Shown here piece by piece: positions 36,936-45,939 of a stretch of 64,000 bases of DNA. The notes below the pieces were generated by a model, which saw nothing but the letters and a program-made list of their open reading frames with translations, searched no databases and had not been told where the DNA came from. Source of the stretch: Aurantiacibacter zhengii (GTDB lineage: Bacteria; Pseudomonadota; Alphaproteobacteria; Sphingomonadales; Sphingomonadaceae); NCBI RefSeq assembly GCF_003584125.1, contig NZ_QXFL01000008.1, positions 1-64,000 of the forward strand. The letters run 5' to 3'. Numbering within the stretch: the stretch's first letter is position 1; each line of letters starts with the position of its first letter. The position numbers were made by a program, and so were the translations under genes.

Positions 36936-37604
36936 TTATCCCGGACGACGGGACGAGCGGCGCGGATCGCGGAAACGGAATTCGCTGTCGGATACGCTCA
37001 TTCCGTAACGATGATTGCGCAGCCGCACGGTAGTGCGCTGGTTCTGCGAATCGAGGGCGACCCAGCTGTTCAGCTCCAGCCCGCCGGGTGCGGAGGCCTT
37101 TTCCGTGAAAATGAGGGTCATCGTGGGAAATTCCGGACGGTCGGGATCCGTGACCGCGATCGAGACGATGCCGTTGCGCGTTCCGGGCTGCACCCGGCCA
37201 TAGCGGGTGATGTCGCGATTCGGGTTGAGCAGCGCACCGAGCGGCGAATCGCCGATGGGGTAGCGTTCCACCTGGCTGACTTCGTAATCGATGATCGACA
37301 GCGCCGTGCCGTTGGAAACAACCAGCATGTTCACGTCATCCGAATATTCAAAGCGGATCTTGCCGGGGTTTTTCAGCGTCAGCTCGCCGGAGACAACGTT
37401 GCCGAGGCGGTCCGTCTGGGTGAAGTCGGCGCGCATCGTGGAAATGCCGCGCAGCGCACGGGCGGCCCGCTGCAACTGGTCGGCCTGGGCCTGGGCAGCC
37501 ACGGGAGCCGCCGCGACCGTAAGCGTGGCTGGAACGGCAAAAGCCATCGCGCCGAGGGCGGCGGCGATGGCGGGTGTGCGGATAAGGTTTTTCAAGGCGT
37601 TCAT
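36936..37604 (-). CDS. LolA-like outer membrane lipoprotein carrier
   Basis: 222 residues. The signal peptide ends at about residue 38 (AAPVAAQAQ). The mature part starts with LQRAARALRGISTMRADFTQTDRLG, the usual LolA beginning, followed by GELTLKNPGKIRFEY and a beta-rich body. LolA-type proteins shuttle lipoproteins from the inner to the outer membrane through the periplasm. GGTGAGAG precedes the ATG. A terminator follows at 36719. It lacks neighbours that would refine the role. Confidence 0.85.
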   Translation of the reverse strand: MNALKNLIRTPAIAAALGAMAFAVPATLTVAAAPVAAQAQADQLQRAARALRGISTMRADFTQTDRLGNVVSGELTLKNPGKIRFEYSDDVNMLVVSNGTALSIIDYEVSQVERYPIGDSPLGALLNPNRDITRYGRVQPGTRNGIVSIAVTDPDRPEFPTMTLIFTEKASAPGGLELNSWVALDSQNQRTTVRLRNHRYGMSVSDSEFRFRDPRRSSRRPG

Positions 37605-37738
37605 ACTCTCACCATTAGGGAACCCGATGGGTACAGGTGAGGCATTGAACCGACAGTGAACCCCGCCGGTTCCCCCCATTCAGCAAAGGGGTTCAGCAAG
37701 GGGTCGGTAATACGGCGATCGAGCGTGCCGAAAGCGGC

Positions 37739-37906
37739 TTACTTGATCTTGCCTTCCTTGTACTCGACGTGCTTCTTCGCAATCGGGTCGTACTTGCGGA
37801 AGGTGAACTTTTCCGTGTGGTTACGCGGGTTCTTCTTGGTCACGTAGAAGTGGCCGGTGTCCGCGGTGGAGTTCAGGCGGATCTTGATGGTTGCGGGCTT
37901 CGCCAT
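37739..37906 (-). CDS. rpmG: 50S ribosomal protein L33
   Basis: 55 residues, the normal length. [27 protein letters not shown] and LKKYDP-type [14 protein letters not shown] are typical of the cysteine-free L33 of alphaproteobacteria. GAAGG lies upstream of the ATG. The leader (37932-37962) can form alternative small hairpins. It stands alone. Confidence 0.95.
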   Translation of the reverse strand: MAKPATIKIRLNSTADTGHFYVTKKNPRNHTEKFTFRKYDPIAKKHVEYKEGKIK

Positions 37907-37931
37907 GGTCTTGCCTTCAAAAAGTCTGATA

Positions 37932-37962
37932 AGGGCGCGTGTGCCCTGAAAATAAATAGGGC
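37932..37962 (-). promoter_or_regulatory. Alternating hairpin elements in the rpmG leader
   Basis: On the minus strand GCCCT (37962-37958), AGGGC (37947-37943) and GCCCT (37936-37932) occur in order, so the central AGGGC can pair with either GCCCT. They lie 26-56 bases upstream of the rpmG ATG. The stems are only 5 bp. Confidence 0.3.
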
Positions 37963-38042
37963 GATGCCATCGGCACCGCCGTTCCGGCGCGCCCATTGCG
38001 AGAGAATCGGGGAAAAGTCAAGGCTGGCGAGCGATCCTGTCG

Positions 38043-38447
38043 CTACAGGTCGATCTTTCCGCGCAGCGCCTTTTTCTCGCCCTGCGCCTTCTTGTTGGCC
38101 AGCCGCTTCCTCTTGTTCAGCCGGTTCACGCGCGTTTTTGCCCGCTTCTTGGGCTCCTTGATCGCTTCCTCGATCATGGCGGCCATGCGCTCGCGCGCGT
38201 CGCGCCGATTCGCTTCCTGCGTGCGGTGGTTGCGGGCATCGATGATGATATCGCCCGCCTGGCTCAGCCGGTTGCCGGCAATGTCCTTCAGCCGGTGAAA
38301 GATTCGCGGAGGCAATCCCAGCGCGTAGATGTTCACCCGCAGCTGCACGGCCGTCGCCACCTTGTTAACGTTCTGCCCGCCGGGCCCGGACGCGGCGATG
38401 AAGCTCTCCTCCGCGATCTCGTGCGCCCGGTCGAGGATCCTGCCCAT
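38043..38447 (-). CDS. arfB: Alternative ribosome-rescue factor B (peptidyl-tRNA hydrolase)
   Basis: 134 residues. ArfB (YaeJ) rescues stalled ribosomes without a stop codon. The GGQ motif is in AASGPGGQNVNKVATAVQL. The C-terminal tail that enters the mRNA channel is strongly basic (KKRAKTRVNRLNKRKRLANK). The length and lack of other release factor domains separate it from RF1/RF2. It lies six bases after the RluA-type gene. Confidence 0.95.
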   Translation of the reverse strand: MGRILDRAHEIAEESFIAASGPGGQNVNKVATAVQLRVNIYALGLPPRIFHRLKDIAGNRLSQAGDIIIDARNHRTQEANRRDARERMAAMIEEAIKEPKKRAKTRVNRLNKRKRLANKKAQGEKKALRGKIDL

Positions 38448-38453
38448 TGCCTG

Positions 38454-39113
38454 CTATTCCTGCGCGGCGCCCAGCTTCAGGAAATCGGCGGGCAGCGGAG
38501 CCTGCGCCACGATATCGGGCTTGCCCTCGCGCGGCATCACCAGTGCGCTGGCGTGCAGCATCGTGCGCGAGACGCGCGCATCCTTGTTGCCGTAGATCGG
38601 ATCGCCCAGCAGCGACCGCTTGAAGGTGTGTTCGGCGTGGACGCGGATCTGGTGGGTGCGGCCCGTCTCCGGACGGAATTCCACCAGTGTCAGCCCGCCG
38701 TTCAGTTCCATGCGCTTTGTCCAATGGGTGACGGAGGGCTTGCCCTTCTTCGCCACGATCATCCGCCAGCCCTTCGCCTCGCTGCTGATCTTGGACAGGG
38801 CGAGTTCGATGGTGCCCTCGTCGTCCTCCACCGGTCCGGCGACGATGCCGAGATACGTCTTGGCGACGAGCTTTTCCTCGAAAGCCTTGTTGAAGCGCTT
38901 CAAAGCCTTGGGGTTGCGCGCCAGCAGCAGGCAGCCAGAGGTATCGGTATCCAGCCGGTGCACCGGAACGGGCGCGCGCTGGAAGCCCAGCTTCAGCTTT
39001 TCGAGGTGATCCTCGAGACTGGCACCGCCCTTGCGCGGTGTCTCGATGGGGAGGCCGGCGGGCTTGTCGATGACAAGCGCCTCGCCATCTTCGAAGAGAA
39101 TGGGAATGTGCAT
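38454..39113 (-). CDS. RluA-family RNA pseudouridine synthase
   Basis: 219 residues. The catalytic aspartate is in HRLDTDTSGCLLLA (about residue 55). VIDKPAGLPIE and RPETGRTHQIRVH complete the RluA core. There is no S4 domain. It should isomerise uridine in rRNA or tRNA; the exact target (23S or tRNA) cannot be fixed. The gene is followed closely by arfB on the same strand. Confidence 0.9.
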   Translation of the reverse strand: MHIPILFEDGEALVIDKPAGLPIETPRKGGASLEDHLEKLKLGFQRAPVPVHRLDTDTSGCLLLARNPKALKRFNKAFEEKLVAKTYLGIVAGPVEDDEGTIELALSKISSEAKGWRMIVAKKGKPSVTHWTKRMELNGGLTLVEFRPETGRTHQIRVHAEHTFKRSLLGDPIYGNKDARVSRTMLHASALVMPREGKPDIVAQAPLPADFLKLGAAQE

Positions 39114-39134
39114 TGCGTTTATACTATCCGTTTG

Positions 39135-39214
39135 CCCTCAGCCTGTCGAAGGGCTGCTTGCCCTTTTTCCGGTGCGGCGTTTCAAAGAAAAGCAGTCCTT
39201 CGACAAGCTCAGGA
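39135..39214. repeat. Inverted pair of CTTCGACAAGCTCAGG-type repeats
   Basis: Two ~25-base arms (39135-39159 and 39189-39213) are imperfect inverted copies, each with a TGTCGAAGG / CCTTCGACA core and a CTCAG / CTGAG-like flank. They lie between the RluA-type gene (upstream start 39113) and the end of the aminotransferase gene (39225). This core recurs in extragenic palindromes of many sphingomonads and other proteobacteria. It may also act as a transcription terminator. Confidence 0.7.
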
Positions 39215-39224
39215 CATTCGGACT

Positions 39225-40403
39225 TCAAGCGAGGGCCTTTTCGATCCTGTCGAGCGCTTCGTCCAACACAGTCTCGTCTGCGGCAAAACTGATGCGGAAG
39301 CCGTCGTGCCCGCCGAACGCGGATGCAGCAACCGTCGCCACGCCGTGGTCGAGCAGGTGGAGCGCCAGCTTGCCGTCGTCTCCGCCGAACCGCTCCAAGA
39401 GAGGGGCGGCATCGACGAGGCAGTAGAACGCGCCATCGGGCACGGGAGTGGAGAGGCCGGAAATGGCATTGATCCGCGCCACCACCATGTCCCGGCGGCG
39501 ACGGAACGCCTTGCGCCACTCCTCGAGGAAATCCTGCGGCCCTTCGAGCGCGGCCACGGCGGCGGCCTGCGAGATGCTGGCGGGGTTGCCGCTGGAATTG
39601 CTTTGCAGCTTGCCCATCGCGGAAACCAGCCAGTCCGGCCCGGTGGCGAGGCCGATGCGAAAGCCCGTCATCGCGTGGCTTTTCGACACGCCGGAGACGG
39701 TGATGATGCGGTCCGCGAGGTCCGGGCAAAGCGCTGCTAGCGTGGCGTGCGGTTCTTCGCAGTAGCGCAGCGGCGCGTAGATATCGTCGCTCAGCACCAG
39801 CACCTGCGGGTGGCGGCGCAGCACGTCGCCGATGCCGCGCAGCATGTCTGCAGGAAACACCGCGCCAGTCGGATTGCCGGGCGAGTTCAATAGCAGCCAG
39901 TTCGTGCGCGGCGTTATGAGGGCCTCCAGCTCGCTGGGGCGGAAACGAAAGCCATTGGCGGCAGAGGTGCGCAAGGGCACCACGGTGCCGCCCGCAAAGC
40001 GCACCATCTGCGGATAGCTGACCCACCAGGGGCTGGGCACGATCACCTCATCACCGGCGCTGACGGTGGCGGCCAGCGCCTCGAAAATCGCCTGCTTGCC
40101 GCCTGCCGTCACGATCACGCTGGCCGGATCGGCCTCGATGCCGAGATCGCGCCGGAAATGCAGCGCGGCAGCCTCTTTCAGGCGCGCGGTGCCGGTGACG
40201 GGCGTGTAGCGCGTGTCGCCAGCATCCAGCGCGGCCTTGGCAGCGGCGATGACGTGCGGCGGGGTGTCGAAGTCCGGCTCTCCCACGCTGAGCGAAATGA
40301 TGTCACGCCCTTCGGCGCGCAACTGGCTGGCGCGGTCGGTCATCGCCGTGGTGGGCGATGCCTCTATGCGTTGCAGCGCCTGGCTGAGATGGGCGGTGCT
40401 CAC
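39225..40403 (-). CDS. Pyridoxal phosphate-dependent aminotransferase, class I
   Basis: 392 residues. It has the fold-type I pattern of aspartate/aromatic aminotransferases: LSVGEPDFDTPPHV near the N-terminus, NSPGNPTGAVFPA, DDIYAPLRY, the PLP lysine in SGVSKSHAMTGFRIG and the C-terminal RISFA arginine. The substrate is not certain; aspartate (AspC/AatA-like) is most likely. The GTG start overlaps the pabBC stop (GTGA), which suggests translational coupling, as if the amino transfer served the same operon. Confidence 0.9.
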   Translation of the reverse strand: MSTAHLSQALQRIEASPTTAMTDRASQLRAEGRDIISLSVGEPDFDTPPHVIAAAKAALDAGDTRYTPVTGTARLKEAAALHFRRDLGIEADPASVIVTAGGKQAIFEALAATVSAGDEVIVPSPWWVSYPQMVRFAGGTVVPLRTSAANGFRFRPSELEALITPRTNWLLLNSPGNPTGAVFPADMLRGIGDVLRRHPQVLVLSDDIYAPLRYCEEPHATLAALCPDLADRIITVSGVSKSHAMTGFRIGLATGPDWLVSAMGKLQSNSSGNPASISQAAAVAALEGPQDFLEEWRKAFRRRRDMVVARINAISGLSTPVPDGAFYCLVDAAPLLERFGGDDGKLALHLLDHGVATVAASAFGGHDGFRISFAADETVLDEALDRIEKALA

Positions 40404-42196
40404 GCAAGATCCAGCGTGGCAGGAAGCAGGCCACGCAGGGCGTTGCCGATGAAGAAGCCGTTCTCCAGATCCTCTAGCGAAAGCGCCCCTTCGCGGGCCT
40501 TCCCGTCCTCTATCAGCGAGCGGCGAAGCACGCCCGGCAGCAGCCCCGCCGACACTGGCGGGGTCACGAGCGTGCCGTCGCGCTCGACAAACACGTTGGT
40601 CCAGCTGCCCTCCGTCACCATGCCGTCGCGCACCAGTATCGCTTCCAGAGCGTTCACGCTCCTCGCGGTGTCCCGTGCGGCTTCGTAGAAGCTGCGGTCG
40701 GTGCTCTTGTGAGAAAGACGCCAGTCGTGCGCCACGGTGGGATGGGGCAGGGCGATGCAGGGCACAGGGTCCGGCAATGCGCCGGGCAGGGGATGAGCTT
40801 CCAGCGTGACCGCGCCCGAGCGCGAGAGGACGAGCCGCAGCGTGGCCGCTTCTTCCAGTTCGAAGCACAGCGCCTGGATGCGATTGCGGGTCTCGTGCCG
40901 GTCGAAGGCAAAGCCCAGTTCTGCGGCGCTGGCCTTCATGCGTTCCAGGTGCATTTCGAGCAGCGGCGTTCCTGCCCTGGGGTCGAACCGCATGGTCTCG
41001 ATCAGGTCGTGACCGCCCGCCGCGCCGCGGGCGAAAGCACCCTTCACCAGGCACTCGCGCCATTCCTCCATGCCATCGCTGTCGGCGACGATTGCGCCGC
41101 CAACGCCCAGCACGGCCTTGTGCCGCTGGTTCTCGCCCGGTGTCAGGCGGATGGTGCGGATGGCGACATTGAAAGCGGCATCGCCATTGGCGTCGATCCG
41201 CCCGATGGCCCCGCAATAGGGGCCGCGCGCGTCGCGCTCCACCTCGTCGATCAATTCCATTGCGCGGATCTTGGGGGCACCGGTGATGGAACCGCAGGGA
41301 AAGATCGCGTGCAGCACGTCCACCGCGCTCCTTCCCTCCTGCAGGGTGGCCAGCACCGTCGTGGTCATCGTGTGGAGGGTGGGATAGGTTTCGACCGCGA
41401 ACGGATGCTCCACCTGCACGCTGCCCGCCTGCGCCACGCGCGACAGGTCGTTGCGCATCAGGTCCACGATCATCAGGTTCTCGGCCTTGTCCTTTGCCGA
41501 TGCCGCCAACTCTTCTGCCATCGCGCGGTCCGCCGATGGATCGGCGGCACGGGGCCTTGTGCCTTTCATCGGCTTCACCTTGGCGCGGCCATTGCGCAGG
41601 GCAAAGAACAGTTCGGGGCTGAAAGAGAGCAGCCAGTCCGATCCGTCGAAGATCAGCCCGCCATAGCCCGCCGCGGCGGCAGGGCGGATTTTCGCGTAGA
41701 GCGTCAGCGGGTCGCCCTTGGCCGGGCCGGCCAGCGGGAAGGTGAGATTGGCCTGGTAGATGTCGCCTGCCGTGATCGCTTCCTGCAGGGCATCGAAGGC
41801 GTCGAGATAGCCGCCGGTGGATACCTGCGGGTCCAGCGGGCCGATGCTGGCCTCTCCCTGGCACCGGGCCGCAAGCCAGCCCTCGACCCCGGCTGCCGGG
41901 ATGATTTCGGGATCGTCGAACAGGCCCAGCCACACCAGCGGTCCGGCAGCGCCGCTACGCGATCCGGCGAGCGGTGCCAGCCGCTCCTCCAGCGCCAGCC
42001 CTGCTTCGTAGGCGATATAGCCCGCAAGATGCTTGCCCGTTTCCCGCCGGGCGGCGTCCGCTTCTTCCAGCACGCGCACGACATCCTGCGCCCTGCGGGC
42101 AACGAACAGCTGCGCAGGGTCGGTGTAGCAATGTGCATCGCTGGCACCGGACGCGCGGGCATCGTCGAGCAGGACAAAGGGGGACTTGCCATCCAT
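40400..42196 (-). CDS. pabB: Fused aminodeoxychorismate synthase I and aminodeoxychorismate lyase (PabB-PabC)
   Basis: 598 residues in two domains. Residues about 1-375 are PabB, an anthranilate-synthase-like chorismate-binding domain with GDIYQANLTF, PMKGTRPR, NLMIVDLMRNDL and FPCGSITGAPKIRAMELI. Residues about 390-598 are PabC, the fold-type IV PLP lyase (ETMRFDPRAGTPLLEMHLERM, EGSWTNVFVE). Together they convert chorismate to 4-aminobenzoate for folate. The ATG at 42196 gives a family-like start (MDGKSPFVLLDDARA). The glutaminase subunit PabA is not in the window. Confidence 0.93.
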   Translation of the reverse strand: MDGKSPFVLLDDARASGASDAHCYTDPAQLFVARRAQDVVRVLEEADAARRETGKHLAGYIAYEAGLALEERLAPLAGSRSGAAGPLVWLGLFDDPEIIPAAGVEGWLAARCQGEASIGPLDPQVSTGGYLDAFDALQEAITAGDIYQANLTFPLAGPAKGDPLTLYAKIRPAAAAGYGGLIFDGSDWLLSFSPELFFALRNGRAKVKPMKGTRPRAADPSADRAMAEELAASAKDKAENLMIVDLMRNDLSRVAQAGSVQVEHPFAVETYPTLHTMTTTVLATLQEGRSAVDVLHAIFPCGSITGAPKIRAMELIDEVERDARGPYCGAIGRIDANGDAAFNVAIRTIRLTPGENQRHKAVLGVGGAIVADSDGMEEWRECLVKGAFARGAAGGHDLIETMRFDPRAGTPLLEMHLERMKASAAELGFAFDRHETRNRIQALCFELEEAATLRLVLSRSGAVTLEAHPLPGALPDPVPCIALPHPTVAHDWRLSHKSTDRSFYEAARDTARSVNALEAILVRDGMVTEGSWTNVFVERDGTLVTPPVSAGLLPGVLRRSLIEDGKAREGALSLEDLENGFFIGNALRGLLPATLDLA

Positions 42197-42255
42197 CAGC
42201 CCCGCTCTAGGGTTCCGGCTGGAATCGGGCAACAATCTATTGGGGGCAGGCCAAA

Positions 42256-43791
42256 GTGGCAGAAACCACCGACATCTTTCTCGGTAACGATCTGAATGGA
42301 AACAGGCAGGCGCTGGACCTGTCGCGGGCGAACCGCCACGGCCTGATCGCGGGCGCGACCGGCACCGGCAAAACGGTGACCCTGCAGGGTATGGCGGAAA
42401 GCTTCTCCGCCGCGGGGGTGCCGGTGTTCGTGGCCGACGTGAAAGGCGACCTGTCGGGCATCGCCATGCCCGGATCGCCCACCTTCAAGCATGCCGATAA
42501 GCTGGAAAGCCGGGCGAAGGAACTGGGCATGGATGACTATGCCTATTCCGATAACCCGGTGGTGTTCTGGGACCTTTACGGCAAGAACGGGCACCCGATC
42601 CGCACCACGGTATCGGAAATGGGGCCGCTGCTGCTCGCCCGCCTGCTCGACCTGAACGAAACGCAGGAAGGCGTGCTGCAGATCGTCTTCCGCTACGCCG
42701 ACGAGAACAAGCTGCTGCTGCTGGATTTCGAGGACCTGCGCGCCATGCTCGCCTGGGCCTACGACAATTCCAAGGAACTGTCGGGCCAGTACGGCAATGT
42801 CTCGAAGCAATCGGTGGGGGCTATCCAGCGCCAGTTGCTCAGCTTCGAATCGCAAGGGGCGGATCACTTTTTCGGAGAGCCCGCGCTGGAGATCGACGAT
42901 TTCCTGACCGTGGACGATCAGGGCCGCGGCGTGGTGAACGTGCTGGCCGCCGAAGAACTGATGCGCAGCCCCAAGCTCTACGCCACATTCCTGCTGTGGC
43001 TGCTGGCCGAACTGTTCGAGAGCCTTCCCGAAGTGGGCGACCCGGAGAAGCCCAAGCTGGTGTTCTTCTTCGACGAGGCGCACCTGCTGTTCGACGATGC
43101 GCCCGATGCCTTGCAGGACACCATCGAGCGGGTCGTCCGCCTGATCCGATCGAAGGGCGTGGGCGTCTACTTCGTGACGCAGAACCCCATCGACATTCCC
43201 GAGGAAGTAGCAGGCCAGCTGGGCAACCGCGTGCAGCATGCCCTGCGCGCCTTCACGCCGAAGGACCAGCGCGCCATCAAGGCGGCGGCCGAGACGTTCC
43301 GCATCAACCCCGATTTGGATGTGGCAGAAGCCATCACCGAATTGCGCGTTGGCGAGGCGCTGGTCTCCACGCTGGATGAGGAGGGCGCGCCCTCCATCGT
43401 GCAGCGCACCCTTATCAAGCCGCCGCGCAGCCGCCTGGGGCCGGTGAACGCAAAGGAACGCGCGATCATCCAGTCGGTCAGCCCACACGATGGCAAGTAC
43501 GATGAGCGCGTCGACCGCGAAAGCGCCGAGGAAGTGCTGGCGCAGAAGACGCTGGATGCCGCAAAAACGGCAGAGGAAGTGGAAGAGAAGGGCGTGGAGG
43601 AGGTGCGCAAGCAACCGCGCAAGTCCACCTCCATGTGGGAAAAGGCGGGCAAGAGCGCGGTCAAGGCAGCGACGGGATCGCTCGCCTCGATTGCCGTGGC
43701 GACTGCCCTTGGCAAGAAATCCAGCGCGGACCCGGTGCGCACCGGCCTGAACGCCTTCGTACGCAACATCCTTGGCGGACTGATGCGCTAG
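42256..43791 (+). CDS. HerA-like (DUF853, YjgR-type) ATPase
   Basis: 511 residues. The RecA-like fold has Walker [16 protein letters not shown] (about residue 33), Walker [16 protein letters not shown] (about residue 270) and the arginine-finger-side [18 protein letters not shown]. The C-terminus has a helical stretch ([19 protein letters not shown]) and is unusually basic. The GTG start has only a weak ribosome binding site. HerA-like proteins are hexameric DNA translocases; the cellular role of this subgroup is not settled. Its TAG stop overlaps the stop of the histidine kinase gene (CTAG). Confidence 0.9.
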   Translation: MAETTDIFLGNDLNGNRQALDLSRANRHGLIAGATGTGKTVTLQGMAESFSAAGVPVFVADVKGDLSGIAMPGSPTFKHADKLESRAKELGMDDYAYSDNPVVFWDLYGKNGHPIRTTVSEMGPLLLARLLDLNETQEGVLQIVFRYADENKLLLLDFEDLRAMLAWAYDNSKELSGQYGNVSKQSVGAIQRQLLSFESQGADHFFGEPALEIDDFLTVDDQGRGVVNVLAAEELMRSPKLYATFLLWLLAELFESLPEVGDPEKPKLVFFFDEAHLLFDDAPDALQDTIERVVRLIRSKGVGVYFVTQNPIDIPEEVAGQLGNRVQHALRAFTPKDQRAIKAAAETFRINPDLDVAEAITELRVGEALVSTLDEEGAPSIVQRTLIKPPRSRLGPVNAKERAIIQSVSPHDGKYDERVDRESAEEVLAQKTLDAAKTAEEVEEKGVEEVRKQPRKSTSMWEKAGKSAVKAATGSLASIAVATALGKKSSADPVRTGLNAFVRNILGGLMR

Positions 43792-45179
43792 AGCGGGAGC
43801 CGTATCTCGGCGACCAGTCCGGCGATACTGCCATCCGCGCCGATGCGGTTGGCAAGTGCCAGCGATCCGCCGTGCTGTTCGGCGATGGCGCGCGCCAGCG
43901 TCAGGCCCAGGCCCGCGCCGCCGGTCTCGCGGTTGCGCGAGCTTTCGCCGCGCGTGAACGGCTCCAGCATGGCAGCGATCTCCCCTTCGGGAATGCCCGG
44001 CCCGGTATCGGCGATGCGGATGATGGCGTGGGTCTCGTCCCTTCTCAGCCCGATGCGGGCCTGGCTGCCATACCGCAGCGCATTGCCGATAAGGTTGCGG
44101 ATTGCCCGGCGCAGCCACGTGGCGCGAACCGGCAGGGCCACGCGCACCGTTTCGCCCAGGGCAACGTCCTCTCCCATGTCCTCGTACTCCTCCACCACAG
44201 AGGCGACGAGGGCGGAAATGTCGGTCCGCTCCAAGGGGTCGCTGGAGCGCCCGACCCGGGCGAGCGAAAGGATATCGTCCAGCGTATCGGTAATGTCCTC
44301 GATGGTGCGGGCCATCTTGGCGCGCTCGGTGTCGTCCTCGACGCTCTCGATCCGCACGCGCAGCGCGGCAAGCGGGGTCTTGAGGTCATGGCCGATTGCT
44401 CCCAGCATCACGTTTTTCTCGTCCAGCAGATTCGCGATGCGTGCCTCCATCGCGTTGTGTGCGGCGATCAGGCGGCGGGTGTCTTCCGGGCCGGAAAGTT
44501 TCATCGGTTCGCCCGTGTCGGCGATGCCGCCGAACCTTTCCACCCGGGCGGTGAGCGCGGCCAGCGGGCGCGAGATACGGCGCAACAGCAGCGCGAGGCC
44601 GCCCACCAGCACGGCGTAGAGGATCAGGGTCTGGAAAATCACGCCGCGAAAGGCCCTGACGCTGCGGGATCGCAGCGGTGCGCGGGCAACCATCCAGCGG
44701 TCGGCATTGGCGCGTTTCAATCCGGCCAGCACAACCATTCCGTCGCTGTCGAACGTTTCGCGATAGAGATCGGGCGCCTCGCGCATCCGCCGCATCAGGT
44801 ACCTGTCGCGCGAGAACGGCCGGGAGAGCACCACGAGCTGCGCCACTTCCACGCCCTGCTCCTGCAAAACTTCGCGCAGCGCGGCCTCGCGCTCCGGATC
44901 GCGCATGTCTCCGCGCAGTTGCGGCGATTCCAGCACGCGTTCGAGACGCAGGCGCCGCCGCTCCGCCCGGCGACCGGAGCGGGGATTTTCGCCGCGCAGG
45001 TCGATCTGCGGATCGCGGACCAGCTGGAACGCCAGCTGGCTGATGAGGGTGCTCTCGATCCGGCGCTGTTCGGCGCGGTAGAGCAGGATGCCGGAAAGCA
45101 GCTGCGCCGCCAGCAGCGCCAGCGCCACGGAGAGCAGCATCTGCCCGTGCATGCTCTTGGGAAGGAAGCGACGGTTCAC
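43788..45179 (-). CDS. Sensor histidine kinase
   Basis: 463 residues. A first membrane helix (about residues 13-33) and a second (about 180-202) enclose a periplasmic sensor region rich in Arg and Glu. A HAMP-like linker ([15 protein letters not shown]) precedes the H-box [17 protein letters not shown]. The ATPase part has N-box [11 protein letters not shown]1 DTGPGIPEG and G2 [10 protein letters not shown]. It should phosphorylate the response regulator encoded 19 bases upstream. The GTG at 45179 is the start. It is the last gene of the EF-hand operon. Confidence 0.93.
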   Translation of the reverse strand: MNRRFLPKSMHGQMLLSVALALLAAQLLSGILLYRAEQRRIESTLISQLAFQLVRDPQIDLRGENPRSGRRAERRRLRLERVLESPQLRGDMRDPEREAALREVLQEQGVEVAQLVVLSRPFSRDRYLMRRMREAPDLYRETFDSDGMVVLAGLKRANADRWMVARAPLRSRSVRAFRGVIFQTLILYAVLVGGLALLLRRISRPLAALTARVERFGGIADTGEPMKLSGPEDTRRLIAAHNAMEARIANLLDEKNVMLGAIGHDLKTPLAALRVRIESVEDDTERAKMARTIEDITDTLDDILSLARVGRSSDPLERTDISALVASVVEEYEDMGEDVALGETVRVALPVRATWLRRAIRNLIGNALRYGSQARIGLRRDETHAIIRIADTGPGIPEGEIAAMLEPFTRGESSRNRETGGAGLGLTLARAIAEQHGGSLALANRIGADGSIAGLVAEIRLPL

Positions 45180-45198
45180 GATTACCCTCTGACGCCTG

Positions 45199-45939
45199 TC
45201 AGTTCACTTCGGGCGTAAAGCGTTTCACTTCCGCTGCCAGGATGTAACCGCCGCCCCACACCGTCTGGATCAGCTTGGGATCGCGGCTGTCGACCTCGAT
45301 CTTGCGGCGCAGACGGCTGACCTGGTTGTCCACCGCCCGGTCGAACAGGTGCGCCTCGCGCCCCTGCACCATGTCGAGCAGCCGGTCGCGGTCCATCACC
45401 TGCTGCGGATGGTCGAGAAGGGCGACGAGCAGGCGGAATTCGGCAGATGAGATCGGAACCACGGTGCCTTCCGGATCGACGAGGCGGCGCTTCAGCGGAT
45501 CGAGCTGCCAGCCATCGAATTCATAATGCGCCTCCGAAGCGGCGGCAGGGCCGGCCACGGCACCCTTTGCGGTGCGGCGCAGGACGGAACGGATGCGGGC
45601 GACGAGTTCGCGCGGCTCGAAGGGCTTAACCACGTAGTCGTCGGCACCGATTTCCAGACCCACGATCCGGTCCGTCGATTCGCCCTTTGCGGTGAGGAAA
45701 ATCACCGGCAGGTTGCGGCTTTCGACAAGGTGGCGGCAAAGGGAGATCCCGTCCTCCCCCGGCATCATGATGTCGAGCAGGACGAGATCGGGCATGTCCT
45801 CGAGCAGCGCTGAGCGTGCCTTGGCCGCATCGGCTGCCTGCTGCACGACAAACCCCTGGCGCGACAAATAGTCGGCCAGGGGTTCGCGCAGGCTGGCTTC
45901 GTCATCGACCAGCAGCAGCCTTACCGGGCTTTCGCTCAT
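45199..45939 (-). CDS. OmpR-family response regulator
   Basis: 246 residues. The receiver domain has LLVDDEASL, the phosphoacceptor region PDLVLLDIMMPGEDGIS and the lysine switch LTAKG. The C-terminal winged helix has EFRLLVALLDHPQQVMDRDRL and VDNQVSRLRRKIE, so it binds DNA as a tandem dimer. The ATG overlaps the EF-hand gene stop by four bases (ATGA). Direct repeats of TTGTCGCA upstream of the operon are a candidate binding site. Confidence 0.94.
   Translation of the reverse strand: MSESPVRLLLVDDEASLREPLADYLSRQGFVVQQAADAAKARSALLEDMPDLVLLDIMMPGEDGISLCRHLVESRNLPVIFLTAKGESTDRIVGLEIGADDYVVKPFEPRELVARIRSVLRRTAKGAVAGPAAASEAHYEFDGWQLDPLKRRLVDPEGTVVPISSAEFRLLVALLDHPQQVMDRDRLLDMVQGREAHLFDRAVDNQVSRLRRKIEVDSRDPKLIQTVWGGGYILAAEVKRFTPEVN

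Noticed and set aside
39621-41933. 902-codon frame continuing upstream of the aminotransferase
   Set aside because: The part upstream of 40403 is an out-of-frame reading of pabBC; the aminotransferase itself begins at the GTG overlapping the pabBC stop.
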